From the NCBI RefSeq assembly GCF_050633425.1, contig NZ_JBOEGM010000021.1, forward strand, positions 83,138-147,137: 64,000 nt of DNA. The letters are read 5' to 3'. A program made the position numbers and the translations under genes. Origin of the DNA: Pelagimonas sp050633425. GTDB taxonomy: Bacteria; Pseudomonadota; Alphaproteobacteria; Rhodobacterales; Rhodobacteraceae. The notes under the pieces were generated by a model that was given only the letters and a program-made list of their open reading frames with translations, was not told the origin of the DNA and made no database searches. Positions 16,184-25,016 of the stretch are shown here, piece by piece; the stretch's first letter is position 1; the number at the start of each line of letters is the position of its first letter.

Positions 16184-17491
16184 TTAGACAAAGCGATTGA
16201 CGTAGTTTTCCAGGATCTCCTGACGCCCCGAGCGCGGTTCAGGGTTGATGCTTTCATCCAACACACGCTGGGTGATCGCGCCCAAATCGCTGCCCAGCAT
16301 CGTTTTAGCGCTGTCGGAATTCCAACCGTCATATCGCTCAGATAAAGCACTCTCCAGGCCGCCATCTTCGATCATCTCCGCTGCCGCTTTTAGGCCGCGC
16401 GCGCAGATATCCATGCCGCCCACATGTGCCGCCACCAGATCGGCCGCATCAATCGATTGACGCCGCACTTTGGCATCGAAATTGGTGCCACCGGTGGTGA
16501 ACCCACCCGATTTCAGGATGTGGTAATAGGCCAGCGCCACTTCGGGTGTGTTATTGGGGAATTGGTCCGTGTCCCACCCCGATTGGTAATCATTGCGGTT
16601 CATATCAATCGAGCCAAGCATCCCTTCGGCGACGGCCGTTGCGATTTCATGCTCAAACGAATGTCCGGCCAAGATCGCATGCCCCTGCTCAAGGTTCAGC
16701 TTCACTTCATTCTCAAGGCCATACTTGCGCAAAAATCCGATACACGTCGCGGCATCGTAATCATATTGATGTTTGCTGGGTTCCTGCGGCTTGGGTTCGA
16801 CCAAGATCGCGCCTTTGAAACCAATCTTGTGTTTGTAATCCACAACCATGTTCAAAAACCGGCCCATATGGTCCAGCTCAGCGCCCAGATCAGTGTTCAA
16901 CAGCGTCTCGTACCCTTCTCGACCGCCCCACAACACATAGTTCTGTCCGCCAAGTTTATGGGTCGCATCCATGCAGGACTTCACCGTCGCCGCGGCAAAG
17001 GCAAACACATCCGGGTCGGGATTGGTTGACGCCCCGCTCATATAGCGACGATGCGAAAACATATTCGCCGTGCCCCACAACAGGTCGGGCCCGCCCGCTT
17101 CCATCTTCTCACCGATATAATCGGTGATCTCGTTCAGCGTTGCCAGATTGCCCGCAAACGACCCCTGCTCAGGGCGAATATCCGCGTCATGCCAGCAGAA
17201 ATACGGCGCGCCGAGAATGTCGAACATCTCAAAGGCCACATCGGCCTTGAGCTTCGCGCGCTCCATATCATCTTGGGGATACCACGGGCGCACAAATGTC
17301 TGTCCACCAAAAGGATCGCCGCCTTCCCAGGCAAAACTGTGCCACCACGCCACGGCAAAGCGCAGATGCTCTTCCATCCGTTTGCCCATGACAATTTCGT
17401 CAGGGTTATAGTGATGGAACGCCATTGGGTTGGTGCTCTGTGCACCCTCGTATTTAATCTTTTCGATACCGTCGAAGAAACCAGTGCTCAT
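16184..17491 (-). CDS. xylA: Xylose isomerase
   Basis: 435 aa, converts D-xylose to D-xylulose with two divalent metals in a TIM barrel. Family blocks include FAVAWWHSFAWEGGDPFGGQT (active-site region), WGGREGYETLLNTD (after the substrate His/Glu region), LVEPKPQEPSKHQYDYD (metal-ligand Glu) and NLEQGHAILAGHSFEHE. The length and N-terminal segment match class II xylose isomerases. The ATG at 17491 has AGGA upstream; an in-frame extension of 27 residues has no family similarity. It is the last gene of xylF-xylH-xylG-xylA, 61 bases after xylG, and is followed by a terminator. Confidence 0.97.
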   Translation of the reverse strand: MSTGFFDGIEKIKYEGAQSTNPMAFHHYNPDEIVMGKRMEEHLRFAVAWWHSFAWEGGDPFGGQTFVRPWYPQDDMERAKLKADVAFEMFDILGAPYFCWHDADIRPEQGSFAGNLATLNEITDYIGEKMEAGGPDLLWGTANMFSHRRYMSGASTNPDPDVFAFAAATVKSCMDATHKLGGQNYVLWGGREGYETLLNTDLGAELDHMGRFLNMVVDYKHKIGFKGAILVEPKPQEPSKHQYDYDAATCIGFLRKYGLENEVKLNLEQGHAILAGHSFEHEIATAVAEGMLGSIDMNRNDYQSGWDTDQFPNNTPEVALAYYHILKSGGFTTGGTNFDAKVRRQSIDAADLVAAHVGGMDICARGLKAAAEMIEDGGLESALSERYDGWNSDSAKTMLGSDLGAITQRVLDESINPEPRSGRQEILENYVNRFV

Positions 17492-17552
17492 CTCGGAGGT
17501 CCTTGAAACAAATAAGGTTGAGACCCCGGCCGTTCCCGGGGCCAATTGCGTG

Positions 17553-18311
17553 TTATCCTGCGGCTTTCTCACCCGGTTTCTTGCCCAGGATAATCATGCT
17601 CAGCAGGTCATCATCGGTCACATCTGGGATGTTCACCGTGCCAACCAGCTTGCCGTTCTTCATCACGCTTGCGCGGTCACAAAGCTCCAGAACCGCATGC
17701 ACATCGTGGTCGATCAGGAAGATCCCGATACCCTCGGCCTTGAGCTGTTGGATCAGCTCGGCCACCATCTGGGTTTCCTGCGGCCCCAAAGCCGCTGTTG
17801 GTTCGTCCATAATCAGAATGCGCGCGTTGAAATAGACCGCGCGGGCAATCGCCACCGACTGGCGCTGACCACCCGACAAGGCCGACACGGGCGAACTGAA
17901 CTTTTGAAAGTTCGGGTTCAACCGGCCCATGATCTTGCGGGTTTCGGCCTCCATCGCGTCATCATCCAGCGTGCCCGCTGGTGTCATCAGCTCACGACCA
18001 AGGAACAGGTTCGCCGCCGCATCGAGGTTATCTGCCAGCGCAAGTGTCTGATAGATCGTCTCAATATTGTGCTTGCGCGCATCACGTGGGTTGTGAATTT
18101 CCACATGTTCACCGTTCACATAGATGTCGCCCGTGCCCTGATAGGCACCTGACAGCATCTTGATCAGCGTCGATTTCCCCGCGCCGTTGTGGCCAAGCAG
18201 ACCGACAACTTCCCCCGGATACAAATCGACCGACACGTCGTCCACCGCATGAACACCACCAAAGGAGATGCCCATATTTTTCATTTCCACCAAAGGAGTT
18301 TGCTTATCCAT
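17553..18311 (-). CDS. xylG: Xylose ABC transporter ATP-binding subunit (single NBD)
   Basis: 252 aa, one nucleotide-binding domain: Walker A GHNGAGKS near 42, signature LSGGQRQSVAI near 145, Walker B RILIMDEPTAAL near 168, and the switch His in LIDHD. Enterobacterial XylG has two such domains (about 510 aa); this half-size form resembles the alphaproteobacterial FrcA-type subunits. It would power uptake through XylH, probably as a dimer. The start at 18311 has AAGGAGAA. It lies 11 bases after xylH and 61 before xylA. Confidence 0.93.
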   Translation of the reverse strand: MDKQTPLVEMKNMGISFGGVHAVDDVSVDLYPGEVVGLLGHNGAGKSTLIKMLSGAYQGTGDIYVNGEHVEIHNPRDARKHNIETIYQTLALADNLDAAANLFLGRELMTPAGTLDDDAMEAETRKIMGRLNPNFQKFSSPVSALSGGQRQSVAIARAVYFNARILIMDEPTAALGPQETQMVAELIQQLKAEGIGIFLIDHDVHAVLELCDRASVMKNGKLVGTVNIPDVTDDDLLSMIILGKKPGEKAAG

Positions 18312-18322
18312 AATATTTCTCC

Positions 18323-19588
18323 TTATTGGCCGGTGCGACGGCGATAGACGATGTCGATCCACACGGCAAAGACCAGAACGATGCCGACAACGATGCTTTG
18401 CAGCGGTGCGTCAACCCCGACCGAGGCCATGCCCGATTGCAGCGACTGCATGATCAACGCGCCGATCACGGCGCCATAAATCGTGCCAAAGCCACCCGAC
18501 AAAGCGGTGCCACCGATAACGGCCGCCGCGATCACGCGCAGTTCGTCCAAGGTGCCAAGCCCCACATCCACCGCGTTCAACCGTGCTGAGGCGATGATCG
18601 ACGCGATCCCGGTCAACGCGCCCATCAGCGCGAAAATCTTGACCGTCAGCAGGCGGGTATTGATACCAGACAGCTCAGCCGCCTCCGGGTTGCCACCGGT
18701 CGCATAGACATAGCGCCCAAAGCGGGTGCGCTGTGCCACGATGGTCATTCCCACCGTGACGGCCAGCAAGATCACCACCGGAATGGCAACTCCGTGATAC
18801 CAAACCAACCCCTCGGTAAGCTCAATCCCATCGGCCTTGGCGATCCGCTTCATCGCGCCTTTGGCAATCGGGTAAGAGTTCATGACCCAGACAAAACAGA
18901 TGATCAAACCACCGGCGAGCCCCATCAAAATACCTTCAGCCCAGACCGGTTTCACGGTAAAGCCGTGGCTTTCCTTGCGGCGTCGGCTCATCAACATGAT
19001 GCCCACGGCGGCCACTGCGGCCAGCACGCCAAAGGCCCAGCTGAGCGTCACACCCAATGTGCCCTCTGCGCCCCCGCCCAACAGGCGGAATGTCGCGTCC
19101 AAAGGCGCTTGGGTTTGCCCTTCGGTGACCCACCACATCGCGCCGCGATAGACCAGAAATCCGCCCAGCGTCACGATAAAGGCCGGCACGGTCAGATAGC
19201 CGATGATCCAGCCCTGAAACGCCCCCAGCATCGCGCCCATTGCAATCGCTGCCAAGACACCGATCACCCAAATCATCGGATGGCCAAGGCCCATGACATC
19301 CGGCAGCACTTTGACCTGCAACGCTGCAACCGTCATGCCGATAAAGCCCAGCATCGAGCCAACCGACAGGTCGATATTTCGTGTGACGATTACAAACACC
19401 ATGCCAGTCGCCATCACAGCGACCGAGGCGGTTTGCACCGACAGGTTAAACAGGTTGCGCGGCGTTAGAAAACGCCCCCCCGTGATAACGTCGAACACGA
19501 TCCACAGAACGACAAGCGCCCCGATCATGCCCAAAAGCCGGGTGTCTAACCCAAGCTTTGAGAAAAAGTTTTTCGCATTGTTTTGCAT
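18323..19588 (-). CDS. xylH: Xylose ABC transporter permease
   Basis: 421 aa, inner-membrane permease of the CUT2/ribose type with about ten hydrophobic helices (LGMIGALVVLWIVFDVITGG at the start) and the family block NPEAAELSGINTRLLTVKIFALMGAL plus the late GGTALSGGFGTIYGAVIGALIM. It pairs with XylF outside and XylG inside. I take the ATG at 19588; a GTG lies three codons upstream. Neither has a strong Shine-Dalgarno, which with the hairpin after xylF may help lower its expression relative to the binding protein. Confidence 0.94.
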   Translation of the reverse strand: MQNNAKNFFSKLGLDTRLLGMIGALVVLWIVFDVITGGRFLTPRNLFNLSVQTASVAVMATGMVFVIVTRNIDLSVGSMLGFIGMTVAALQVKVLPDVMGLGHPMIWVIGVLAAIAMGAMLGAFQGWIIGYLTVPAFIVTLGGFLVYRGAMWWVTEGQTQAPLDATFRLLGGGAEGTLGVTLSWAFGVLAAVAAVGIMLMSRRRKESHGFTVKPVWAEGILMGLAGGLIICFVWVMNSYPIAKGAMKRIAKADGIELTEGLVWYHGVAIPVVILLAVTVGMTIVAQRTRFGRYVYATGGNPEAAELSGINTRLLTVKIFALMGALTGIASIIASARLNAVDVGLGTLDELRVIAAAVIGGTALSGGFGTIYGAVIGALIMQSLQSGMASVGVDAPLQSIVVGIVLVFAVWIDIVYRRRTGQ

Positions 19589-19699
19589 GTGAACCACGTC
19601 CCGGATCGCAGTTGTGAGAAAAACGGCAATTCCTCTGTGCAGCCTGCCGCCGCATCAGTTCTAGGGGAACGCCGAATTTTCAAAGGAGATATTTGGTGT

Positions 19700-19726
19700 G
19701 TCCCCCCGGCGCGTGGCCGAGGGGAC
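19700..19726 (-). repeat. Stable intercistronic hairpin between xylF and xylH
   Basis: On the minus strand GTCCCCTCGGC-CACGC-GCCGGGGGGAC forms a long GC stem 15-40 bases after the xylF stop. Similar stem-loops after binding-protein genes of ABC operons stabilise the upstream mRNA or partly terminate, giving more binding protein than permease. No T-run follows, so it is not a simple terminator. Confidence 0.65.
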
Positions 19727-19741
19727 GTGAGTTACTAAGTC

Positions 19742-20755
19742 TTACTTACAAACTTCGAGGCTGGAACCCGCGCACAGCGCGTCTTTTTCGATCCAGCCAG
19801 CGTCGATCACAACGTTCAGGTTGTCGGCCGTGATTGGAACAGGGGCCAGGAACATGGAGTTCATGGTTGTGCCGCCTGGGGATGTCCACTCAACAGCGCC
19901 GTCAACGCTTTCGCCCTTGGCCAGAGCCACAGCGATTGTACCCGCCGCTTTGCCAAGCTCACGGGCGTCTTTCCAAACCGAAACGGTCTGAGTGCCTGTG
20001 GCAACGCGGTTCAGAGCGGCATGGTCGCCGTCCTGACCGGACACCGGCATGCCTTCAAGACCTTGCGCCGTCAGAGCCGCAACAACACCACCGGCGGTCC
20101 CGTCGTTTGAGGCCACAACCGCGTCAACTTTGTTGTCTTGTGCCGTCAGGATCTGTTCCATGTTACGCTGTGCGTTCGCAGGAACCCAACCATCTGTATA
20201 GGCTTCGGCAACAATCTTGATGTCACCCGCGTCAACTGCGGCCTGGATGATCTCTTGCTGACCACCGCGCAGGAAATCTGCGTTAGGATCGGTGGGCGAA
20301 CCCTTGATCATAACGTAGTTGCCCTTTGGCATCGCTTCCAGAACGGCACGCGCCTGCATCCGGCCAACTTCAACGTTGTCAAATGTCAGATAGAACGCGC
20401 GGCTGTCTTCGATCAGACGGTCATAAGCAATCACAGGGATTTCTTCGTCCGCTGCGGCCTGAACCGCCGGAATAACCGCCGCTGTGTCCTGACCCAGAAT
20501 GATCAACGCATCTGCGCCTTGGGCGATCAGCGATTCAATGTCAGACAGCTGCTTGCCCGAAGAGGACTGCGCGTCAGCAGAGATATAAGATGCACCGGCC
20601 GCGTCCAATGCGCTTTTGATGGCCGCCTCGTCTGTTTTCCAGCGTTCTTCCTGAAAGTTGGACCAGCTCACGCCGATTGTCAGACCCTCGGCCATTGCGC
20701 CGCCTGCCATTGCGATGGTCATGGCCAGCGCAGAGATACCTGTTACGAGTTTCAT
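19742..20755 (-). CDS. xylF: Periplasmic D-xylose-binding protein
   Basis: 337 aa with a Sec signal (MKLVTGISALAMTIAMAGGAMA) and a type I periplasmic-binding fold: IGVSWSNFQEERWKTDEAAI, SLIAQGADALIILGQD, VIAYDRLIEDS and VVASNDGTAGGVVAAL are typical of XylF. It binds xylose and delivers it to XylH/XylG. The ATG at 20755 is preceded by GGGAGGAGAAAC, an excellent ribosome site, and starts the xylFHGA operon. The inverted repeat at 20879-20921 upstream is the likely operator of the divergent ROK repressor. Confidence 0.96.
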   Translation of the reverse strand: MKLVTGISALAMTIAMAGGAMAEGLTIGVSWSNFQEERWKTDEAAIKSALDAAGASYISADAQSSSGKQLSDIESLIAQGADALIILGQDTAAVIPAVQAAADEEIPVIAYDRLIEDSRAFYLTFDNVEVGRMQARAVLEAMPKGNYVMIKGSPTDPNADFLRGGQQEIIQAAVDAGDIKIVAEAYTDGWVPANAQRNMEQILTAQDNKVDAVVASNDGTAGGVVAALTAQGLEGMPVSGQDGDHAALNRVATGTQTVSVWKDARELGKAAGTIAVALAKGESVDGAVEWTSPGGTTMNSMFLAPVPITADNLNVVIDAGWIEKDALCAGSSLEVCK

Positions 20756-20878
20756 GTTTCTCCTCCCTATCGAAACAATCAATATTTTCGTCTTCGAAGC
20801 CGTATCCGGAGTGCGAGTGTCCCAAAATGATCTGGGCCGATGGCTCTCCGGGTCAGCTTGTGGAATCGGGTATAACAT

Positions 20879-20921
20879 TTATTTACTGACTAAAAAATAC
20901 TTTTTTTGAGTCTCAAAATAA
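20879..20921. promoter_or_regulatory. AT-rich inverted repeat, candidate XylR (ROK) operator
   Basis: The left arm TTATTTACTGACT (20879-20891) mirrors the right arm, whose complement reads TTATTTTGAGACT (20909-20921), around a core of A- and T-runs; the inner part GACT-AAAAAA / TTTTTT-GAGTC is also symmetric. It is centred in the divergent xylF / ROK intergenic region, the expected place for a ROK-type xylose repressor. A TTGACA at 20931-20936 could be a -35 element for the ROK gene, but no good -10 is seen. Confidence 0.6.
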
Positions 20922-20996
20922 TTATTCTGTTTGACAGGGTGAGTCCTTCCTGTTCCGAACCATCGGCGGGCAAGGTCACGAGGGGGGAGATGCGTT

Positions 20997-22211
20997 TTGG
21001 CGCTACCAGAAAAAAATGATCAACGAGAAACGGGCCGTCTCTTGGTGCTGGATCTGATCCGGGCCGCAGGCACCATTGCCCGTATCGACATCGCAAAGCG
21101 CACCGGGTTTAGCCCGGCCACAGTGACGGTCATAACATCGCAATTGCTTGAGGCCGGATTGATCGAAGAGATCATCCCAGAACCAAGCCCCGATGCCAAG
21201 CCAAGCACCAAGCGCGGTCGCCCCCGTGTGGCCTTGCGTTTGCGCGGCGGTGCACACATGGTCGCCGGGCTCAAGGTGGCGCATAACATCGTCTCGGTTT
21301 TGATCCTCGACTTTGAGGGCAACGATGTGCTTTCCCATGAAATGACCCTGCCCGAACCGCGCATGGCCACCCCACATTTTTGCGACACTATGCACACAGC
21401 CGTGTCTCAGGCCTGCGAAAAAGGTGGCTTTACGATCAATGACTTATCTGGAATTGGCGTCGCGCTTGCCGGCCTTGTTGATGCCAAGCGCCGCTTTTCC
21501 TATTGGTCCTCGTCGCTCACCGATCGCAACGTCAATCTCGGCGCACATCTGGACGCCACCATGCCCTGCCCGGTCTTTCTCGATAACGATGCAAACCTGG
21601 TCGCCAAGGCCGAACATCTGTTTGGCGAAGGCCGCAATGTGGACGATTTTATCGTCGTTACAATCGAACATGGTGTCGGTATGGGCATCGTGATTGATGG
21701 AGAAATTTATCGGGGCACCCGCGGCTGCGGGGCCGAATTTGGCCACACCAAAGTCCAGCTCGAAGGGGCTCTGTGCCAATGCGGTCAACGTGGCTGCCTT
21801 GAGGCGTATGTCGGCAATTATGCGCTCCTGCGCGAGGCCAATATCATGGACCGCGAAACCCCTTTGGGCGATGTCGCAACGCTGTTCAAACGCGCCCAGT
21901 CGGGCGACACCATGGCCCGCTCTATTTTTGATCGGGCCGGGCGGATGTTTGCCATGGGGTTGGCGAATCTGGTCAACATCTTTGACCCAAAATTAATCAT
22001 TCTGGCCGGGGAACGTCTGTCTTTTGACTATCTGCATGCCGACACCGTGCTTGAAACAATGCGCCAATCCGTTGTCCAAGTCGACGCCCCGCTCCCCGAA
22101 GTGCGCGTTCATGCCTGGGGCGATCACATGTGGGCCAAAGGCGCCGCCGCCTATGCCATCGAACAAGTGTCCGCTCTATCCGTCCGAGAGGCCCCTGCCG
22201 ATGTTGCGTAA
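20997..22211 (+). CDS. xylR: ROK-family transcriptional regulator, likely xylose repressor
   Basis: 404 aa. An N-terminal winged helix (LVLDLIRAAGTIARIDIAKRTGFSPATVTVITSQLLEAGLI) is joined to a ROK sugar-kinase-like domain with VGMGIVIDGEIYRGTRGCGAEFGH and the zinc-type block CQCGQRGCLEAYVG. ROK proteins of this layout repress sugar operons and release DNA on binding the sugar. It is divergent from xylF and next to xylB, so xylose is the probable inducer. The start is a TTG at 20997 with GAGGGGGGAG six bases upstream; no ATG in frame fits. The stop overlaps the CRTAC1-like gene by 11 bases. Confidence 0.88.
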   Translation: MALPEKNDQRETGRLLVLDLIRAAGTIARIDIAKRTGFSPATVTVITSQLLEAGLIEEIIPEPSPDAKPSTKRGRPRVALRLRGGAHMVAGLKVAHNIVSVLILDFEGNDVLSHEMTLPEPRMATPHFCDTMHTAVSQACEKGGFTINDLSGIGVALAGLVDAKRRFSYWSSSLTDRNVNLGAHLDATMPCPVFLDNDANLVAKAEHLFGEGRNVDDFIVVTIEHGVGMGIVIDGEIYRGTRGCGAEFGHTKVQLEGALCQCGQRGCLEAYVGNYALLREANIMDRETPLGDVATLFKRAQSGDTMARSIFDRAGRMFAMGLANLVNIFDPKLIILAGERLSFDYLHADTVLETMRQSVVQVDAPLPEVRVHAWGDHMWAKGAAAYAIEQVSALSVREAPADVA

Positions 22212-23721
22212 TTCCATCCGACTTTGCCTGCTCGGCACCACAATTGGCACCACAGCCTTGGCCACCGATCCCCGTTTTGAACCGCGCGACATCCCCGAAC
22301 ACATCTACGATGGCGGTTGGGAGCATTTTGTCGGCGGTGGCGTTGCGGCCTTTGATTGCAACTTTGATACCCTCCCCGACCTCTATGTCGCCGGCGGCGA
22401 AAATTCGGCGCAACTCATGCGCAATACTTCGATGCAATCAATCAGTTTTCAGGCTCAAACCCCCGCGGCTCTTGCCCTGACCGGCGTCATTGGCGCTTAT
22501 CCGATCAATATCGACAACGACTTGTTCACCGATCTGGTGATCCTGCGCGTTGGACCTGACATGTTGATGCGCGGCCTTGGCGATTGCCAGTTCGAGCCGA
22601 TGGATTTGGGATTTCAAAGCGGCGATCACTGGACGACCGCCTTTTCCGCAACATGGGAAGCGGGCCAAACCTTACCCACGCTTGCCTTTGGCACCTATGT
22701 GGATCGCTCCGATCCCAAGGGGCCGTTTCAAACCTGCGATGACACGCTGCTCTATCGCCCCGATGGCGACAGATACACGGCACCCCTCCACCTAACACCC
22801 GGATATTGCGCGCTTTCTATGCTCTTCACCGATTGGTCCCGTAGCGGCCGCTCCGATCTGCGCGTCTCAAATGACCGGCATTACTATGTCAAAGGCGGGC
22901 AAGAACAGCTCTGGGCGATGGAAGAAACGCCGCGCCGTTACACCGCTGAGGACGGCTGGAAGCCCTACAGCATCTGGGGCATGGGCATCGCTTCGCGCGA
23001 TATTTCCGGCGACGGGTTTGCCGATGTTTACCTCACCTCAATGGGCGATCAAAAGCTGCAAACCTATGACGCCGGCGCGCCCGGACCGACCTATATCGAC
23101 GCCACCTATGCGCGCGGCACCACCGCCCATCGCCCTCATATCGGCGAAGATGGCCGCCCCTCCACAGGCTGGCACGCGGCGTTTGGCGACGTGAACAATG
23201 ACGGTCTCGACGATATTTTTGTGGCCAAGGGCAATGTCGAACAAATGCCTGACGCAGCCATGCAAGACCCCAACACGCTCTTGGTGCAATCCGCCGATGG
23301 CGTGTTTTCCGAACACTCTGGTCCGGCGGGCATCGCTTCAATGGCCCGCAGTCGCGGCGCGGCCTTGGTTGACTTCAATGGCGACGGTTTGCTGGATCTC
23401 GCTGTGGTCAACCGCCGCGTGCCGATGGAGCTCTATGAGAATGTCACCGAGGGCGGCAATTGGCTTCTCCTTGACATCTACGGGCCCGAAATCAACACCT
23501 CTGCCGTCGGAGCCCATATTCAGGTCTGTGCCCCGCTTGGCGCGCCGTGCCAAACCCGCGAAGTGACCATAGGGGGCGGTCATGCGGGCGGTGACTTGAC
23601 CCGCCATCATTTCGGCCTTGGTAACTGGCCAAGCGCAAAAGTTCAGGTGACCTGGCCCGACCAAACGACCACCGATTGGGCAGAAGTGGCCGTCAATGGC
23701 GTGGTGATTGTGAACCGCTGA
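22201..23721 (+). CDS. CRTAC1/ASPIC-UnbV family FG-GAP repeat protein, exported
   Basis: 506 aa with a signal peptide (MLRNSIRLCLLGTTIGTTALA) and an FG-GAP/VCBS beta-propeller: calcium-loop motifs DCNFDTLPDLYV, DNDLFTDLVIL, SGDGFADVYL, NNDGLDDIFVA and NGDGLLDLAVV recur through the protein. The C-terminus (SAVGAHIQVCAPLG through HFGLGNWPSAKVQVTWP) is an ASPIC/UnbV domain as in human CRTAC1. It is extracytoplasmic, function unknown. The ATG overlaps the ROK stop, so it may be translationally coupled to the repressor gene, and it is convergent with the MauG-like gene three bases away. Members often accompany di-haem peroxidase-like proteins. Confidence 0.85.
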   Translation: MLRNSIRLCLLGTTIGTTALATDPRFEPRDIPEHIYDGGWEHFVGGGVAAFDCNFDTLPDLYVAGGENSAQLMRNTSMQSISFQAQTPAALALTGVIGAYPINIDNDLFTDLVILRVGPDMLMRGLGDCQFEPMDLGFQSGDHWTTAFSATWEAGQTLPTLAFGTYVDRSDPKGPFQTCDDTLLYRPDGDRYTAPLHLTPGYCALSMLFTDWSRSGRSDLRVSNDRHYYVKGGQEQLWAMEETPRRYTAEDGWKPYSIWGMGIASRDISGDGFADVYLTSMGDQKLQTYDAGAPGPTYIDATYARGTTAHRPHIGEDGRPSTGWHAAFGDVNNDGLDDIFVAKGNVEQMPDAAMQDPNTLLVQSADGVFSEHSGPAGIASMARSRGAALVDFNGDGLLDLAVVNRRVPMELYENVTEGGNWLLLDIYGPEINTSAVGAHIQVCAPLGAPCQTREVTIGGGHAGGDLTRHHFGLGNWPSAKVQVTWPDQTTTDWAEVAVNGVVIVNR

Positions 23722-23723
23722 TC

Positions 23724-25016
23724 TCAGCGGTCCACTGGGAACCCACTTGGCACAGTGTCGGGCACGCCCAAGCGCCCGACCTGCCAACGATCATCGGTCA
23801 ACGCCTCCAAAAACGACAATATATCAGCGACTTGCCCATCATCTAACACCACAGGCTCCAACACATTGGCCGCCGCAATCCGAGCCGTTTCTGCCGCATC
23901 ATCCGTGGCTTTCCAATCCGACGCCCCGTCCAGATCCAAGAAAACCACCTGTTCGCGATCATAGTTTTGCAAGCTGGCAACCGGGTCCAGATGGTGGCGC
24001 ACCGCGGCCTCCAACGTGGCAAAGGCCCCATTATGCCCATAGGGACCGGTCTTGGTCACGTTGCGCAATGACGGGGTGCGAAACGCATAGGCATCCGCCT
24101 CCAACCCGGTCACCCGCATCCGCCCAACATCCCGCGCATGGTTTTCAAAGCGCGCCGCTTTGCCCGGCCCAACCTGCGGCCAGGCAATGGCGTGAAAACC
24201 GTGATCGGTCTGAAACCACCCCGTATGGCACCCGCCACAACCTGCCGCGCCGTAAAACAACACCCGCCCGCGCTCAGCCGCCTCATCCAGCGCCGCCCCG
24301 TCACGCAAATAGCGGTCAAAATCGCTGTCATCGGCGCGCCATTCCACCGCAATGAAATCCGCAATCACATTGGCGATCTGGGGGAAGCCAATCTCGGTCC
24401 CCTGCCCCAAAACCGCATCAAACTGAGCGCGGTATTCCGGCACCTCGGCCACCCGCGCCGCAATCCGATCCCAAGCGCCCCCCGGTGATGACAAAAACCC
24501 AAGCCGCACCGCCTGCGCCACCTCATTCTCGCTGTAATGCCCGGCCATTTCATCACCCGACAGGACCGGAAACATCGCCTGCGCCGACAAAACCCCGTCA
24601 AATCCAGCCAGCATTTCACTGCCCAAGGGCGTGCGCATACCATCGGGTTGACTGGCGTCTGCCTCAAGGCGCCCATCATGGAACATCACCGAAAACTCAT
24701 CAGCGCCAAGGTTGAACAAGGCCGGGGCGTTGCGTGGGATGCGCTGTTCGGGCACATTCTCCGCGCCAATTTTACGCTCCGGCCCGAGGCCCATGGCCCC
24801 TTCCCCCAAACTCAACGACACCCCGTCCGACGTGCCAAACCTGGGGTGATGACAGGTGGCACAGCTGGTGTTGCGATTGCCCGACAGGATCGGATCGTAA
24901 AACAGCTGCCAGCCCAGATTGACCCGCGCGGCGTCCGGCGTTTCAAAAACCGGCTCAATCATATCGGCTGAGGCCGCCGCCGCGAACGGAACCGCCGCCA
25001 ACCACAAAAACCTCAT
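23724..25016 (-). CDS. Di-haem cytochrome c peroxidase / MauG-like protein
   Basis: 430 aa with a signal peptide (MRFLWLAAVPFAAAASA). Two c-type haem sites are visible: CATCH at about residue 52 and CGGCH at about 259, in the contexts NTSCATCHHPRFG and AGCGGCHTGW. The spacing and the RTPSLRNVTKTGPYGHNG block fit the CCP/MauG superfamily. It would act in the periplasm as a peroxidase or as a MauG-like protein-modifying enzyme. Its ATG overlaps the xylB stop (ATGA), so it is translated with the xylulokinase, an unusual pairing. It faces the CRTAC1-like gene. Confidence 0.88.
   Translation of the reverse strand: MRFLWLAAVPFAAAASADMIEPVFETPDAARVNLGWQLFYDPILSGNRNTSCATCHHPRFGTSDGVSLSLGEGAMGLGPERKIGAENVPEQRIPRNAPALFNLGADEFSVMFHDGRLEADASQPDGMRTPLGSEMLAGFDGVLSAQAMFPVLSGDEMAGHYSENEVAQAVRLGFLSSPGGAWDRIAARVAEVPEYRAQFDAVLGQGTEIGFPQIANVIADFIAVEWRADDSDFDRYLRDGAALDEAAERGRVLFYGAAGCGGCHTGWFQTDHGFHAIAWPQVGPGKAARFENHARDVGRMRVTGLEADAYAFRTPSLRNVTKTGPYGHNGAFATLEAAVRHHLDPVASLQNYDREQVVFLDLDGASDWKATDDAAETARIAAANVLEPVVLDDGQVADILSFLEALTDDRWQVGRLGVPDTVPSGFPVDR

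Noticed and set aside
19682..19690. AAGGAGAT on the plus strand before a possible gene
   Set aside because: No open frame of useful length follows, and the strand is opposite to the xyl operon.
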